Assembly: GCA_050248955.1 (NCBI GenBank)
Contig: JBFWRK010000038.1
Span: forward strand, 1 to 16,449
Reading direction: 5' to 3'
Origin: JBFWRK01 sp050248955
Lineage (GTDB): Bacteria; Actinomycetota; Acidimicrobiia; Acidimicrobiales; Ilumatobacteraceae
DNA length: 16,449 nucleotides
Shown one piece after another: positions 6,348 to 15,846 of the stretch (the first letter of the stretch is position 1; each line of letters opens with the position of its first letter). The translations under genes were made by a program, and so were the position numbers. The notes under the pieces are model-generated. The model saw only the letters and a list, made by a program, of their open reading frames with translations. It had not been told where the DNA came from and searched no databases.

Positions 6348-6352
6348 GGAGG
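6348..6352 (+). promoter_or_regulatory. ribosome binding site that fixes the start at 6360
   Basis: GGAGG lies 7 bases before GTG 6360, the best Shine-Dalgarno sequence in the surrounding cassette. It favours this start over in-frame upstream candidates (for example GTG 6309, which would overlap the preceding gene). Confidence 0.6.
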
Positions 6353-6359
6353 TGGCCCG

Positions 6360-7493
6360 GTGGGTGAGTTGACGATCGAGGACAAGCACGCGCTGACGAA
6401 CGAGCGGATCGGCTACATCGCGCCGATCGCGCAGCGCCTCACCAACGAGCGCACCGCACTCGAGTCGAAGATCATCCCGGTCTCGGCGTACATCGTCACC
6501 GCGTGCATCGAGTCCTTCCTGCGCTATCCCGAGATGATGCGGGTGATCGACGCCGCGCTCCCGGCAGAGCAGATCGGTGCGCGGGCCCGTCGGCCCGGGT
6601 GCCGCGTGAACACCGTCTACCTCTGGTCGATCGCGAACTTCTTCCTGATCGGGCGCAAGGTCTACGAGATGCTCGATCCCGCCCGCGCCAACAACGTCGA
6701 CGACGCCTTCGACGTGCTCGACTTCTGGGAGCGGGCGACCAAGGCGTTCCGTGGTGACGGCACCCGTCACGCAGCCGACACCGATGTCGCCGCGCCGTAC
6801 GGTCCGGCGACGATCGAGCAGCTCCTCGCCGACGTCCAGCATGTCGACGACCCAGAGCTGCGCGGCCGGATCCGTTCGTTCAACGCGACGCTCGTCGCGT
6901 ACCTCTTCCTCCTGTACTTCGACACGCGTGTCGGCCACGGCGACACCGGGCCGTATCCCTTGCCGGATGGCAGGGTGCTGCTCGTGCGCGACTTCTACGA
7001 GATGGCCGAGAGCGACTTCCCGTGGAGCTCGGTGGCAAAGGACGTGCCGTACCGCAACCTCACGGCCGCGCTGGTCCTCGACGGCGTCACCGTCGATCGG
7101 CTCACCGATTTCGGCACGAGCTACACCACGCCCGAGGACTTCCTCGAGCGCCTCGTCGGGTTCGGTCTCTACACGACCGACGGCATGCCGCCAGGAGCGC
7201 TGCGCCCCGTGCCGGTCGACGAGATGGGTGGCATCGTCGCCGCGGTGCGCACGGCGCAGTCGGCGCACTATCGCAACATCGCCGGCATGACCCGCGACGA
7301 GAAGATCCGCGCCGGCGCCTACGTCTACTTCTCGTTCCTGCGGCCGTTCGCGGTGGAAGCGGGCGTCGAGGACCAACTCGACTGGACGGTGCCACGCGAC
7401 ATCCCGCAGCCGATCTACGAGATGGTCTCGATGATGGAGGGCGACAACGCGGCGACGACCGACGAAGGCCCCTACTACTCGCCACTGCCGTGA
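6360..7493 (+). CDS. conserved-looking protein of unknown function, partner of the PEP-swivel domain
   Basis: This is a 377-residue soluble protein that I do not recognise. It begins GELTIEDKHALTNERIGYI and has a mostly helical N-terminal half with an aromatic segment (VNTVYLWSIANFFLIGRKVYEML, about residues 81-103). The middle has LYFDTRVGHGDTGPYPLPDGRVLLVRDFYEM. The end is acidic and Tyr/Pro-rich (EGPYYSPLP). No signal peptide, ATP-grasp motif, P-loop, metal-binding cysteine cluster or convincing transmembrane helix is seen. Codon use matches its neighbours, so it looks native. It sits between the isolated PEP-swivel gene and another unknown gene, whose GTG overlaps its stop by four bases (GTGA). 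A role as catalytic or substrate-binding partner of the phosphohistidine domain is inference from order alone. Confidence 0.75.
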   Translation: MGELTIEDKHALTNERIGYIAPIAQRLTNERTALESKIIPVSAYIVTACIESFLRYPEMMRVIDAALPAEQIGARARRPGCRVNTVYLWSIANFFLIGRKVYEMLDPARANNVDDAFDVLDFWERATKAFRGDGTRHAADTDVAAPYGPATIEQLLADVQHVDDPELRGRIRSFNATLVAYLFLLYFDTRVGHGDTGPYPLPDGRVLLVRDFYEMAESDFPWSSVAKDVPYRNLTAALVLDGVTVDRLTDFGTSYTTPEDFLERLVGFGLYTTDGMPPGALRPVPVDEMGGIVAAVRTAQSAHYRNIAGMTRDEKIRAGAYVYFSFLRPFAVEAGVEDQLDWTVPRDIPQPIYEMVSMMEGDNAATTDEGPYYSPLP

Positions 7494-8134
7494 CCGAGCT
7501 CGTCGCCGCCGACGAGGGCGCGCACGCCGGGAGCATGCACGAGGAGTGGACGTTCGGCTTCTGGTCGCCGGACGGATCGCTCGGCGGGTGGGTCGGCTAC
7601 CGCCTCGTGGGTCGCGGTGACGCCTGGTACTGGTGGGCGCTCGCCCGCGCCGGTGAACCGCTCCTCCACGTCACCGAGTGGACGATCCCACGTCGCGCCG
7701 ACCCGATGATCGCCAAAGCGGAGGCGATGTGGGCAGAGCACGTCTGCGAGGCGCCGTTCGAGCAGTGGACGCTCGGCAACGAGACCTACGCCGTCGCGCT
7801 CGACAATCCCGAGGAGGGCTTGGGCAGGGCCTTCGGCGAGGCGGTGCCGATCGCGTCCGACGTCGAGTGGTACGCGACCGCGCCGGCGACACTGATCGAC
7901 CACGGGTACGAGCAACGCGGCGTCGTCCACGGCGTCGTCGAGCTGAACGCCGGTCGACTCGAGCTCGACGACCTGCCCGCCCACCGCACGCATCGCTGGT
8001 CCAGCGAGCCGCTCGGGCCGATCGGCCTCACGGTCGCGTTCGCCCACCTCGGGCTGCGCGCCCCGTTCCGGCTCCCGGACGGCAGCGTCCTCGACCTGGT
8101 GCTCGGATCCGACGGGTGGCATCGGCGAAGCTGA
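7490..8134 (+). CDS. conserved-looking protein of unknown function, possibly lipocalin/CrtC-like beta-barrel
   Basis: This 214-residue protein starts at GTG 7490 and overlaps the preceding stop (GTGA), so translation is probably coupled. The text is rich in Trp, Gly and short strands: HEEWTFGFWSPDGSLGGWVGYRL near the start, AWYWWALAR, a central CEAPFEQWTLGNETYAVALDNP, then DVEWYATAP, GYEQRGVVHGVVEL and a closing HRW. The pattern recalls actinobacterial hypothetical proteins with a hydroxyneurosporene-synthase/lipocalin-like fold (DUF7064-type). This is a weak memory-based resemblance, and no catalytic residue can be named. There is no signal peptide. It is the third gene of the cassette starting with the PEP-swivel domain, and the DUF3097 gene begins 7 bases after its stop. 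Confidence 0.72.
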   Translation: MTELVAADEGAHAGSMHEEWTFGFWSPDGSLGGWVGYRLVGRGDAWYWWALARAGEPLLHVTEWTIPRRADPMIAKAEAMWAEHVCEAPFEQWTLGNETYAVALDNPEEGLGRAFGEAVPIASDVEWYATAPATLIDHGYEQRGVVHGVVELNAGRLELDDLPAHRTHRWSSEPLGPIGLTVAFAHLGLRAPFRLPDGSVLDLVLGSDGWHRRS

Positions 8135-8141
8135 GTGGGTC

Positions 8142-8957
8142 ATGGCCTACGAACGCGACATCCTCGAGGACTTCGATCCCCGTCGGAAGCCCGTCTTCCC
8201 CTCCGTCGAAGCTGTCGTCGGCATGGTCGTCGAAGACCGTGCGAGCGGCTTCTGCGGCGACATCGTGAAGCTCTCGACGGAAGCCGTCACGCTGCGCGCC
8301 CGGGACGGTCAGCACCGCCACTTCCGCTGGAAGGAGGGCGGGTTCCTGGTGGACGGACGGCCGATGACGCTGGCTCGCCCGGCGCCTCCCAGGACGGCAG
8401 GCCCCAAGCTGACCGCGTCCGGGTCGATCGCTGTCGGCGCGCCGATGGCGCGCACGGCGCGGGCGAGCCGGATCTGGGTCGAGGGCCGCCACGACGCGGA
8501 ACTGCTCGAGCACGTGTGGGGTGACGACCTGCGCGACCTCGGCATCGTCGTCGAACCGCTGCACGGCATCGACGACCTCGTTGCCGCGGTGCGCGACTTC
8601 GGCCCCGCCGAGGAGCGGCGGCTCGGCATCCTCGTCGACCACCTCGTTGCAGGATCGAAGGAGACGCGCCTCGCCCGATCGATCACCGACCCCAACGTCC
8701 TCGTGACGGGTCATCCGTTCGTCGACGTGTGGGCCGGGATCCGCCCGAAGGCGATGGGCCTCGATGCGTGGCCGGACGTTCCTCGCGGCATCCCGTGGAA
8801 GGAGGGGATGTGCCGGGCGCTCGGCACGGATCTCGCCGGCTTCTGGCCGAAGCTGCGCAACCGCGTGACGACCTACGCCGACCTCCGGCCCGAGCTGGTC
8901 GGCGCGGTCGAGCGCCTGATCGACTTCGTCGCCGGAGCCGGAGCAGGGGACGACTGA
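8142..8957 (+). CDS. DUF3097 family protein with Toprim-like core
   Basis: This 271-residue protein is of a family that is widespread and nearly confined to actinobacteria. The function is not established to my knowledge. The N-terminal 90 residues look like a small beta domain (VEAVVGMVVEDRASGFCGDIVKL, then HFRWKEGGFLVDG). The core starts with RIWVEGRHDAELLEHVW (Glu114, Asp118), followed by GIVVEPLHGIDDL and GILVDHLVAGSKETRLA (Asp166). This order of strand-EG-x-x-DA and strand-D resembles the Toprim nucleotidyl-transferase/nuclease fold, although the second motif lacks the usual DxD. The C-terminal part carries GHPFVDVWAGIRPKAMGL and GIPWKEGMCRALG. It starts 7 bases after the preceding gene, as a likely operon member, with only a weak ribosome binding site. 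Confidence 0.85.
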   Translation: MAYERDILEDFDPRRKPVFPSVEAVVGMVVEDRASGFCGDIVKLSTEAVTLRARDGQHRHFRWKEGGFLVDGRPMTLARPAPPRTAGPKLTASGSIAVGAPMARTARASRIWVEGRHDAELLEHVWGDDLRDLGIVVEPLHGIDDLVAAVRDFGPAEERRLGILVDHLVAGSKETRLARSITDPNVLVTGHPFVDVWAGIRPKAMGLDAWPDVPRGIPWKEGMCRALGTDLAGFWPKLRNRVTTYADLRPELVGAVERLIDFVAGAGAGDD

Positions 8958-8958
8958 T

Positions 8959-8989
8959 CCTGTCCCGAGGGGACCGGCGTTGGCGTCGG
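8959..8989. terminator. candidate terminator between convergent DUF3097 and dedA genes
   Basis: Two alternative hairpins fill the 32-base gap. One is GTCCC 8962-8966 / GGGAC 8970-8974, extended by two outer C-G pairs. The other is CCGGCG 8974-8979 / CGTCGG 8984-8989 with one wobble and a TTGG loop. They share one base. Either could end transcripts from one side. No T-tract is present. Confidence 0.4.
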
Positions 8990-9640
8990 TCAGGCGAGCT
9001 CGGCGGCCTTCGCGCGACGGTGCTTGACGATTTCGAGCGCGATCGGCACCAGTGACAGCGCGACGATCGCAACGGACGCGATCTCGATGTTGTTCTCGAT
9101 CCAGCTGACGTTGCCCACGTAGTACCCGAGCGTCGTGAGCCCGACCGCCCACGCCAGCGCGCCGACGAAGTTGAACACGACGAACGTGCGGTAGCGCATC
9201 TCGCCGACGCCGGCGACGATCGGGGCGAACGTGCGCACGATCGGGACGAATCGGGCGAGGACGATGGTCTTCGCGCCGTGACGCTCGAAGAAGTGGTGGG
9301 CCTTCGTGACGTTCGCCGGGTTGAACAGGCGCGACTTCGGCCGGTCGAATAGCGCCGGGCCGACCTTCTTGCCGAACAGGTAGCCGACCTGGTCGCCGAC
9401 GAACGCAGCGAGGAAGAGCACGAGCAGCACGATCGGCAGCGGCACCCCGATGTGCGGGAGACCCTCGGGCTTCGACGTGAGGAAGCCGGTGATGAAGAGC
9501 AGCGAGTCGCCGGGCAGGAAGAAGCCGATGAGCAGGCCGGATTCGGCGAAGATGATCGCAGCGACGAGGACGAGGCCACCCCTCTCGATGATCTGCGTCG
9601 GGTCGAGGAGGCCACCTGCGGCGAAGAGCGTCGAGAGCAC
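8990..9640 (-). CDS. DedA-family membrane protein
   Basis: This 216-residue polytopic membrane protein belongs to the DedA/VTT superfamily, whose members act in phospholipid (including undecaprenyl phosphate) flipping and membrane homeostasis. The key residues known from E. coli YqjA/YghB are at matching spacing: Glu33 in FAESGLLIGF, Asp45 in LPGDSLLF, and Arg130 and Arg136 in ARFVPIVRTFAPIVAG. Hydrophobic helices lie near residues 20-45, 68-90, 128-165 and 180-203, followed by a basic tail (KHRRAKAAELA). It starts with GTG at 9640, chosen because a -10 element lies directly upstream. It lies downstream of hppA on the same strand, but a strong hairpin and its own promoter separate the two. 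The lipid substrate is not deducible. Confidence 0.9.
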   Translation of the reverse strand: MLSTLFAAGGLLDPTQIIERGGLVLVAAIIFAESGLLIGFFLPGDSLLFITGFLTSKPEGLPHIGVPLPIVLLVLFLAAFVGDQVGYLFGKKVGPALFDRPKSRLFNPANVTKAHHFFERHGAKTIVLARFVPIVRTFAPIVAGVGEMRYRTFVVFNFVGALAWAVGLTTLGYYVGNVSWIENNIEIASVAIVALSLVPIALEIVKHRRAKAAELA

Positions 9641-9646
9641 GCCCAG

Positions 9647-9652
9647 AGGGTA
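9647..9652 (-). promoter_or_regulatory. -10 element of a leaderless promoter for dedA
   Basis: On the - strand this reads TACCCT (TANNNT) and ends 6 bases before GTG 9640, putting +1 at the start codon. No ribosome binding site is seen. Confidence 0.5.
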
Positions 9653-9704
9653 GTGGCCGGTCCGCCGATCCCGTCGGTCAGCTCATGCGCCGTCCAGGGA
9701 CGCG

Positions 9705-9734
9705 ACGAGGCCCGGGCGGTGGCCCGGGCCTCGT
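9705..9734 (-). terminator. strong hairpin terminator after hppA
   Basis: The arms at 9705-9717 and 9722-9734 are perfectly complementary over 13 bp (ACGAGGCCCGGGC on the + strand) with a 4-base loop. The hairpin starts 31 bases after the hppA stop. It lies upstream of the dedA promoter and so insulates dedA from hppA. The tail has no T-run, as in many actinobacterial hairpin terminators. Confidence 0.7.
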
Positions 9735-9765
9735 TCGGAACTGCAGTGCTGTGACGAGCGCCGGC

Positions 9766-12072
<2,307 letters not shown>

Positions 12073-12135
12073 CGGTTGTTCTCCGGATCCTGTCTCGGGC
12101 GCGCCCGCGAGCGCTCTCGGATACGAAACGGGCCG

Positions 12136-12141
12136 AGTGTA
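12136..12141 (-). promoter_or_regulatory. -10 element for hppA
   Basis: On the - strand this reads TACACT, a good TANNNT match. Transcription would start near 12129, giving a leader of about 58 bases that includes the palindrome CGGGCGCGCCCG (12096-12107) and the GGAG ribosome binding site. The -35 region would fall at about 12159-12164, inside the inverted repeat. Confidence 0.45.
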
Positions 12142-12157
12142 CGAAGAACCGACGACC

Positions 12158-12172
12158 CTGGAGAAACTCCAG
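12158..12172. promoter_or_regulatory. perfect inverted repeat, candidate operator
   Basis: CTGGAGAAACTCCAG has two perfect 6-base arms around AAA. It lies in the 233-base region between the divergent hppA and sdhC genes and overlaps the predicted -35 position of hppA. It could be a binding site for a dimeric regulator. A role as a small RNA hairpin is less likely, because it lies upstream of the hppA start site. Confidence 0.35.
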
Positions 12173-12246
12173 CCGCCCCCGAGGTGTCCGCGTCGATGTC
12201 CGTGCCGCTTCGCATCACGGACTTACGCGCGGCGTTCGCCTGGTAC

Positions 12247-12252
12247 TACCGT
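12247..12252 (+). promoter_or_regulatory. possible -10 for sdhCAB
   Basis: TACCGT fits TANNNT and has TTACGC 18 bases upstream (12223-12228) as a possible -35. This would give a leader of about 47 bases with GGAGG at 12291-12295 before the ATG at 12306. The match is weak and other positions are possible. Confidence 0.3.
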
Positions 12253-12305
12253 CCGACTTGGCGCTCGACCGAGCGACTCTTCACGTACCCGGAGGCCGTC
12301 GACCG

Positions 12306-13067
12306 ATGGCGCAGACGATCACCAGGCGGAAGCCGGTCACCGGCACCGCTTCCACACCGAAGAAGCGCAAGCCGTTCCTGCTCGATCTCTACTCCACCGC
12401 CGTGGGGAAGAAGTACGTGATGGCCGCGACGGGCATCATCGGCATCGGCTTCGTCGTGTTCCACATGATCGGCAACCTCAAGATGTACCTCGGCACCGAC
12501 GGCGCCGGCATCTACGAGATCGATCACTACGGCGAGTTCCTCCGCGAGCTGCTGGTGCCGATCCTCCCGCGCACGGTGACGTTGTGGCTCCTCCGTCTGA
12601 CCTTGATCGGCGCGCTGATCCTCCACGTGCACGCCGCGTACACGTTGACGCTGCTCAACCGCAGGGCCCGGCCGGTCAAGTACCAGACCCCGCGCGACTA
12701 CATCGCGGCGAACTTCGCCAGCCGCACGATGCGCTGGACCGGCGTGATCGTGCTGCTGTTCCTCGCCTGGCACCTCGCCGACCTCACGTGGGGTTGGGTG
12801 AACCCCGACTTCGTGCGCGGCGAGGTGTACCGGAACGTCGACGCGAGCCTCTCCCGGTGGCCCGTCGCCGCGCTGTACGTCGTCGCCAACATCGCGCTCG
12901 GCATCCACCTGTTCCACGGTGTGTGGAGCCTCTTCCAGTCGATGGGTTGGTCGAACCCACGGTTCAACGTCTGGAGGCGGTACCTCGCCACGGCGATCGC
13001 GACGATCGTCGTCGTCGGCAACGTCTCGTTCCCCATCGCCGTACTCGCCGGCATCGTCGAGATCTGA
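12306..13067 (+). CDS. sdhC: succinate dehydrogenase cytochrome b subunit, type B
   Basis: This 253-residue membrane anchor binds the haems and quinone site of succinate dehydrogenase. Five hydrophobic helices are visible, around residues 37-57, 91-115, 138-158, 187-210 and 229-250. They carry histidines suited to two b haems: FHMIGNLKMY, ILHVHAAY, AWHLADL and GIHLFHGVWS. A single five-helix anchor, with no sdhD, defines the type B enzymes, which commonly work with menaquinone. The basic N-terminus (residues 7-22, TRRK and KKRK) faces the cytoplasm. The frame is open to 12066, but GGAGG at 12291-12295 and family length support ATG 12306. It is the first gene of sdhCAB, with sdhA starting 17 bases after its stop. 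Confidence 0.92.
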   Translation: MAQTITRRKPVTGTASTPKKRKPFLLDLYSTAVGKKYVMAATGIIGIGFVVFHMIGNLKMYLGTDGAGIYEIDHYGEFLRELLVPILPRTVTLWLLRLTLIGALILHVHAAYTLTLLNRRARPVKYQTPRDYIAANFASRTMRWTGVIVLLFLAWHLADLTWGWVNPDFVRGEVYRNVDASLSRWPVAALYVVANIALGIHLFHGVWSLFQSMGWSNPRFNVWRRYLATAIATIVVVGNVSFPIAVLAGIVEI

Positions 13068-13084
13068 CTAGGAGCGCACCCAGC

Positions 13085-15007
13085 ATGAGCGTCAGCCTCG
13101 AGAGCAAGGTTCCCGCCGGCCCGATCGCCGAGAAGTGGGAGAGCTACAAGTTCAACACCAAGTTGGTGAACCCGAACAACAAGCGGAAGTTCAAGATCAT
13201 CGTCGTCGGCACCGGTCTCGCCGGCGCATCCGCAGCGGCCACCCTCGCCGAGCTCGGCTACCAGGTCGACGCATTCACCTTCCACGACTCGCCCCGCCGG
13301 GCGCACTCGATCGCCGCGCAGGGTGGCATCAACGCGGCGAAGAACTACCGCGGCGACGGCGACTCGATCCATCGGCTCTTCTACGACACCGTGAAGGGCG
13401 GCGACTTCCGTTCCCGTGAGGGCAACGTCCACCGTCTCGCGGAGGTCTCGGTCGACATCATCGACCAGATGGTCGCCCAGGGCGTGCCATTCGCTCGTGA
13501 GTACGGCGGCATGCTCGACAACCGCTCGTTCGGTGGCGCTCAGGTCTCGCGGACGTTCTACGCCCGTGGGCAGACGGGCCAGCAGCTGCTGCTCGGCGCG
13601 TACCAGCAGCTCGCGCGCCAGGTCGGCCTCGGTGGCGTCCAGCTCTACAACCGCACCGAACTGGTCGACGTCGTGGTCATCGACGGTCACTGCTCCGGCA
13701 TCGTCGTGCGCGACCTCCTCACCGGTGAGATCTCGTCGCACGCGGCGCACGCCGTCGTGCTCGCCACGGGCGGCTACGGCAACGTGTTCTTCCTGTCCAC
13801 GAACGCCATGGCGTGCAACGTCACGGCGGCGTGGCGGGCGCATCGCCAGGGCGCCTACTTCGCCAATCCGTGCTACACGCAGATCCACCCGACGTGCATC
13901 CCCCAGAGCGACGAGTTCCAGTCGAAGCTGACGCTGATGTCCGAGTCGTTGCGCAACGACGGACGGGTGTGGGTGCCGAAGAACGTCGACGAGACACGTC
14001 CCGTCGCGCAGATCCCCGAGGAGGATCGCGACTACTACCTCGAACGGCTGTACCCGAGCTTCGGCAACCTCGCACCGCGCGACATCTCGTCGCGCGCCGC
14101 GAAGCGCGCCGTCGACTCCGGGCGCGGCGTCGGGCCGCTCAAGAACGGTGTGTACCTCGACTTCGCCGATGCGATCGCTCGCCTCGGCAAGGACGTCGTG
14201 ACCGAGCGCTACGGCAACCTGTTCGAGATGTACGAGCGCATCGCCGGGGAGAACCCGTACGACATGCCGATGCGCATCTACCCGGCGTCCCACTACACGA
14301 TGGGCGGTCTCTGGGTCGACTACGAGCTGATGACCACCGTGCCCGGCCTGTACGCGGCCGGCGAGGCGAACTTCTCCGATCACGGCGCGAACCGGCTGGG
14401 CGCCTCCGCGCTGATGCAGGGCCTCGCCGACGGGTACTTCGTGCTGCCGTACACGATGGGCAACTACCTCGCGCCGATGCTGAACAAGCCGATCCCGGGC
14501 ACGGACCATCCGGAGTTCAAGCGCGTCGAGCAGGAAGCGCGCGACCGGTATCAGCGCTACCTGTCGATCAAGGGCTCGCGCTCGCCCGACTGGTTCCACC
14601 GGGAGCTCGGCAAGATCATCTGGGACTACTGCGGCATGGAGCGCACGGCAGAGGGCCTCGAGAAGGCGCTCTCCGAGCTTCCCGCGCTGTACTCCGAGTT
14701 CCAGACCGATCTGCGCGTCCCCGGCAGCGGCGCCGACATGAACCAGACGCTCGAGAAGGCCGGCCGCGTCGACGACTTCTTCCAGCTCGGCATGCTGATG
14801 TGCCGCGACGCCCTGGAACGACGGGAGAGCTGCGGCGGGCACTTCCGTGCCGAGTACCAGTACGAAGACGGCGAGGCGAAGCGCGACGACGAGCACTTCT
14901 CCCACGTCGCCGCCTGGGAGTGGTCGGGTGACCCGTCGCAGCCCGTCCGCAATGTCGAGCAACTCGAGTTCGAGAACGTCCACCTCGCAGTCCGGAGCTA
15001 CAAGTGA
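13085..15007 (+). CDS. sdhA: succinate dehydrogenase flavoprotein subunit
   Basis: This 640-residue catalytic subunit oxidises succinate to fumarate on the cytoplasmic face of the membrane. The FAD-binding loop is GTGLAGASAAATLAE (residues about 42-56). His74 in RRAHSIAAQGGINA is the residue expected to hold FAD covalently. Substrate-site motifs are QIHPTC, the Arg-containing APRDISSRA (Arg332), and HYTMGGLWVDY. The second FAD segment is LYAAGEANFSDHGANRLGASALMQG. Length and the long N-terminal lead (about 35 residues before the Rossmann strand) fit type B enzymes. AGGAG at 13070-13074, 10 bases before the ATG, sets the start; the frame is open further upstream but antisense-like. Its stop overlaps the sdhB start (GTGA). 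Confidence 0.97.
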   Translation: MSVSLESKVPAGPIAEKWESYKFNTKLVNPNNKRKFKIIVVGTGLAGASAAATLAELGYQVDAFTFHDSPRRAHSIAAQGGINAAKNYRGDGDSIHRLFYDTVKGGDFRSREGNVHRLAEVSVDIIDQMVAQGVPFAREYGGMLDNRSFGGAQVSRTFYARGQTGQQLLLGAYQQLARQVGLGGVQLYNRTELVDVVVIDGHCSGIVVRDLLTGEISSHAAHAVVLATGGYGNVFFLSTNAMACNVTAAWRAHRQGAYFANPCYTQIHPTCIPQSDEFQSKLTLMSESLRNDGRVWVPKNVDETRPVAQIPEEDRDYYLERLYPSFGNLAPRDISSRAAKRAVDSGRGVGPLKNGVYLDFADAIARLGKDVVTERYGNLFEMYERIAGENPYDMPMRIYPASHYTMGGLWVDYELMTTVPGLYAAGEANFSDHGANRLGASALMQGLADGYFVLPYTMGNYLAPMLNKPIPGTDHPEFKRVEQEARDRYQRYLSIKGSRSPDWFHRELGKIIWDYCGMERTAEGLEKALSELPALYSEFQTDLRVPGSGADMNQTLEKAGRVDDFFQLGMLMCRDALERRESCGGHFRAEYQYEDGEAKRDDEHFSHVAAWEWSGDPSQPVRNVEQLEFENVHLAVRSYK

Positions 15008-15786
15008 ACGCGCACGCGAAGACGCTGAACCTCACCCTGCAGGTGTGGCGCCAGGGCGGCCCTGGCGACGCCGGCCGCTTCGAGACGTATGAGATGCAGG
15101 GTGTCAGCGACGAGATGTCGTTCCTCGAGATGCTCGACATCTTGAACGAGCGCCTGATCTCCGAAGATCTCGAGCCGATCGCGTTCGACCACGACTGCCG
15201 AGAGGGCATCTGCGGCACGTGCTCGCTGATGATCAACGGTCAGGCCCACGGCCCGCAGCGGATGACGGCGACGTGTCAGCTGCACATGCGCAAGTTCACC
15301 GACGGCGACACGATCGTGATCGAGCCGTGGCGGGCTTCGGCGTTCCCGATCATCAAGGACCTGATGGTCGACCGTGCTGCGTTCGACCGCATCGTCGAGT
15401 CCGGTGGCTACATCACCGCGCCGACCGGTGGCGCTCCCGACGCGAACCTCATCCCGATACCGAAGCCCGTTGCCGACGCGGCGATGGACGCGGCCGAGTG
15501 CATCGGCTGTGGCGCGTGCGTGGCGGCGTGCCCGAACGGCGCGGCGAACCTGTTCACGTCCGCGAAGATCGCGCACCTGAACTTGCTGCCGCAGGGTCAG
15601 GCCGAGCGCTTCAAGCGTGTCGAGGCGATGGTCGAGGTGATGGACACGTACTTCGGTTCGTGCACGAACCACGGGGAGTGCGAAGAGGCCTGCCCGAAGG
15701 GCATCTCGATCGACTTCATCGCACTGATGAACAAGGACTACCTCACGGCGAAGTTCAAGAACCGGAAGAACCTCAGCCGGATCTAG
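15004..15786 (+). CDS. sdhB: succinate dehydrogenase iron-sulfur subunit
   Basis: This 260-residue electron-transfer subunit links the flavin of SdhA to the quinone site of SdhC. The N-terminal ferredoxin domain holds a [2Fe-2S] site, DCREGICGTCS (Cys65, Cys70, Cys73), with the fourth Cys in TATCQLH. The C-terminal domain has CIGCGACVAACP, and then CTNHGECEEACPKGIS, giving ligands for the [4Fe-4S] and [3Fe-4S] clusters. It starts at GTG 15004, overlapping the sdhA TGA by four bases, which implies translational coupling. A hairpin follows 17 bases after the TAG. Confidence 0.96.
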   Translation: MNAHAKTLNLTLQVWRQGGPGDAGRFETYEMQGVSDEMSFLEMLDILNERLISEDLEPIAFDHDCREGICGTCSLMINGQAHGPQRMTATCQLHMRKFTDGDTIVIEPWRASAFPIIKDLMVDRAAFDRIVESGGYITAPTGGAPDANLIPIPKPVADAAMDAAECIGCGACVAACPNGAANLFTSAKIAHLNLLPQGQAERFKRVEAMVEVMDTYFGSCTNHGECEEACPKGISIDFIALMNKDYLTAKFKNRKNLSRI

Positions 15787-15802
15787 CTCCGGGCGCGAAC
15801 GA

Positions 15803-15826
15803 GGCGCCGCTCCGAAGAGCGACGCC
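15803..15826. terminator. hairpin terminator between sdhB and the convergent surface-protein gene
   Basis: GGCGCCGCTC (15803-15812) pairs with GAGCGACGCC (15817-15826) over 10 positions with one C-A mismatch and a CGAA loop. It lies in the 60-base gap between convergent genes and could work on both strands. No T-tract is present. Confidence 0.55.
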
Positions 15827-15846
15827 CCGTCCCTCCGCCGCCTCGA

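Noticed and set aside
5951..6385. Long upstream extension of the SCP2-domain frame
   Set aside because: It is antisense to the PEP-swivel gene. SCP2-like sequence begins only around GTG 5950.
12698..14983. 761-residue open frame on the - strand opposite sdhC/sdhA
   Set aside because: It is fully antisense to two certain genes. The long frame comes from the G/C third-position bias, and the protein is Arg/Val/Glu/His-rich with no family motif.
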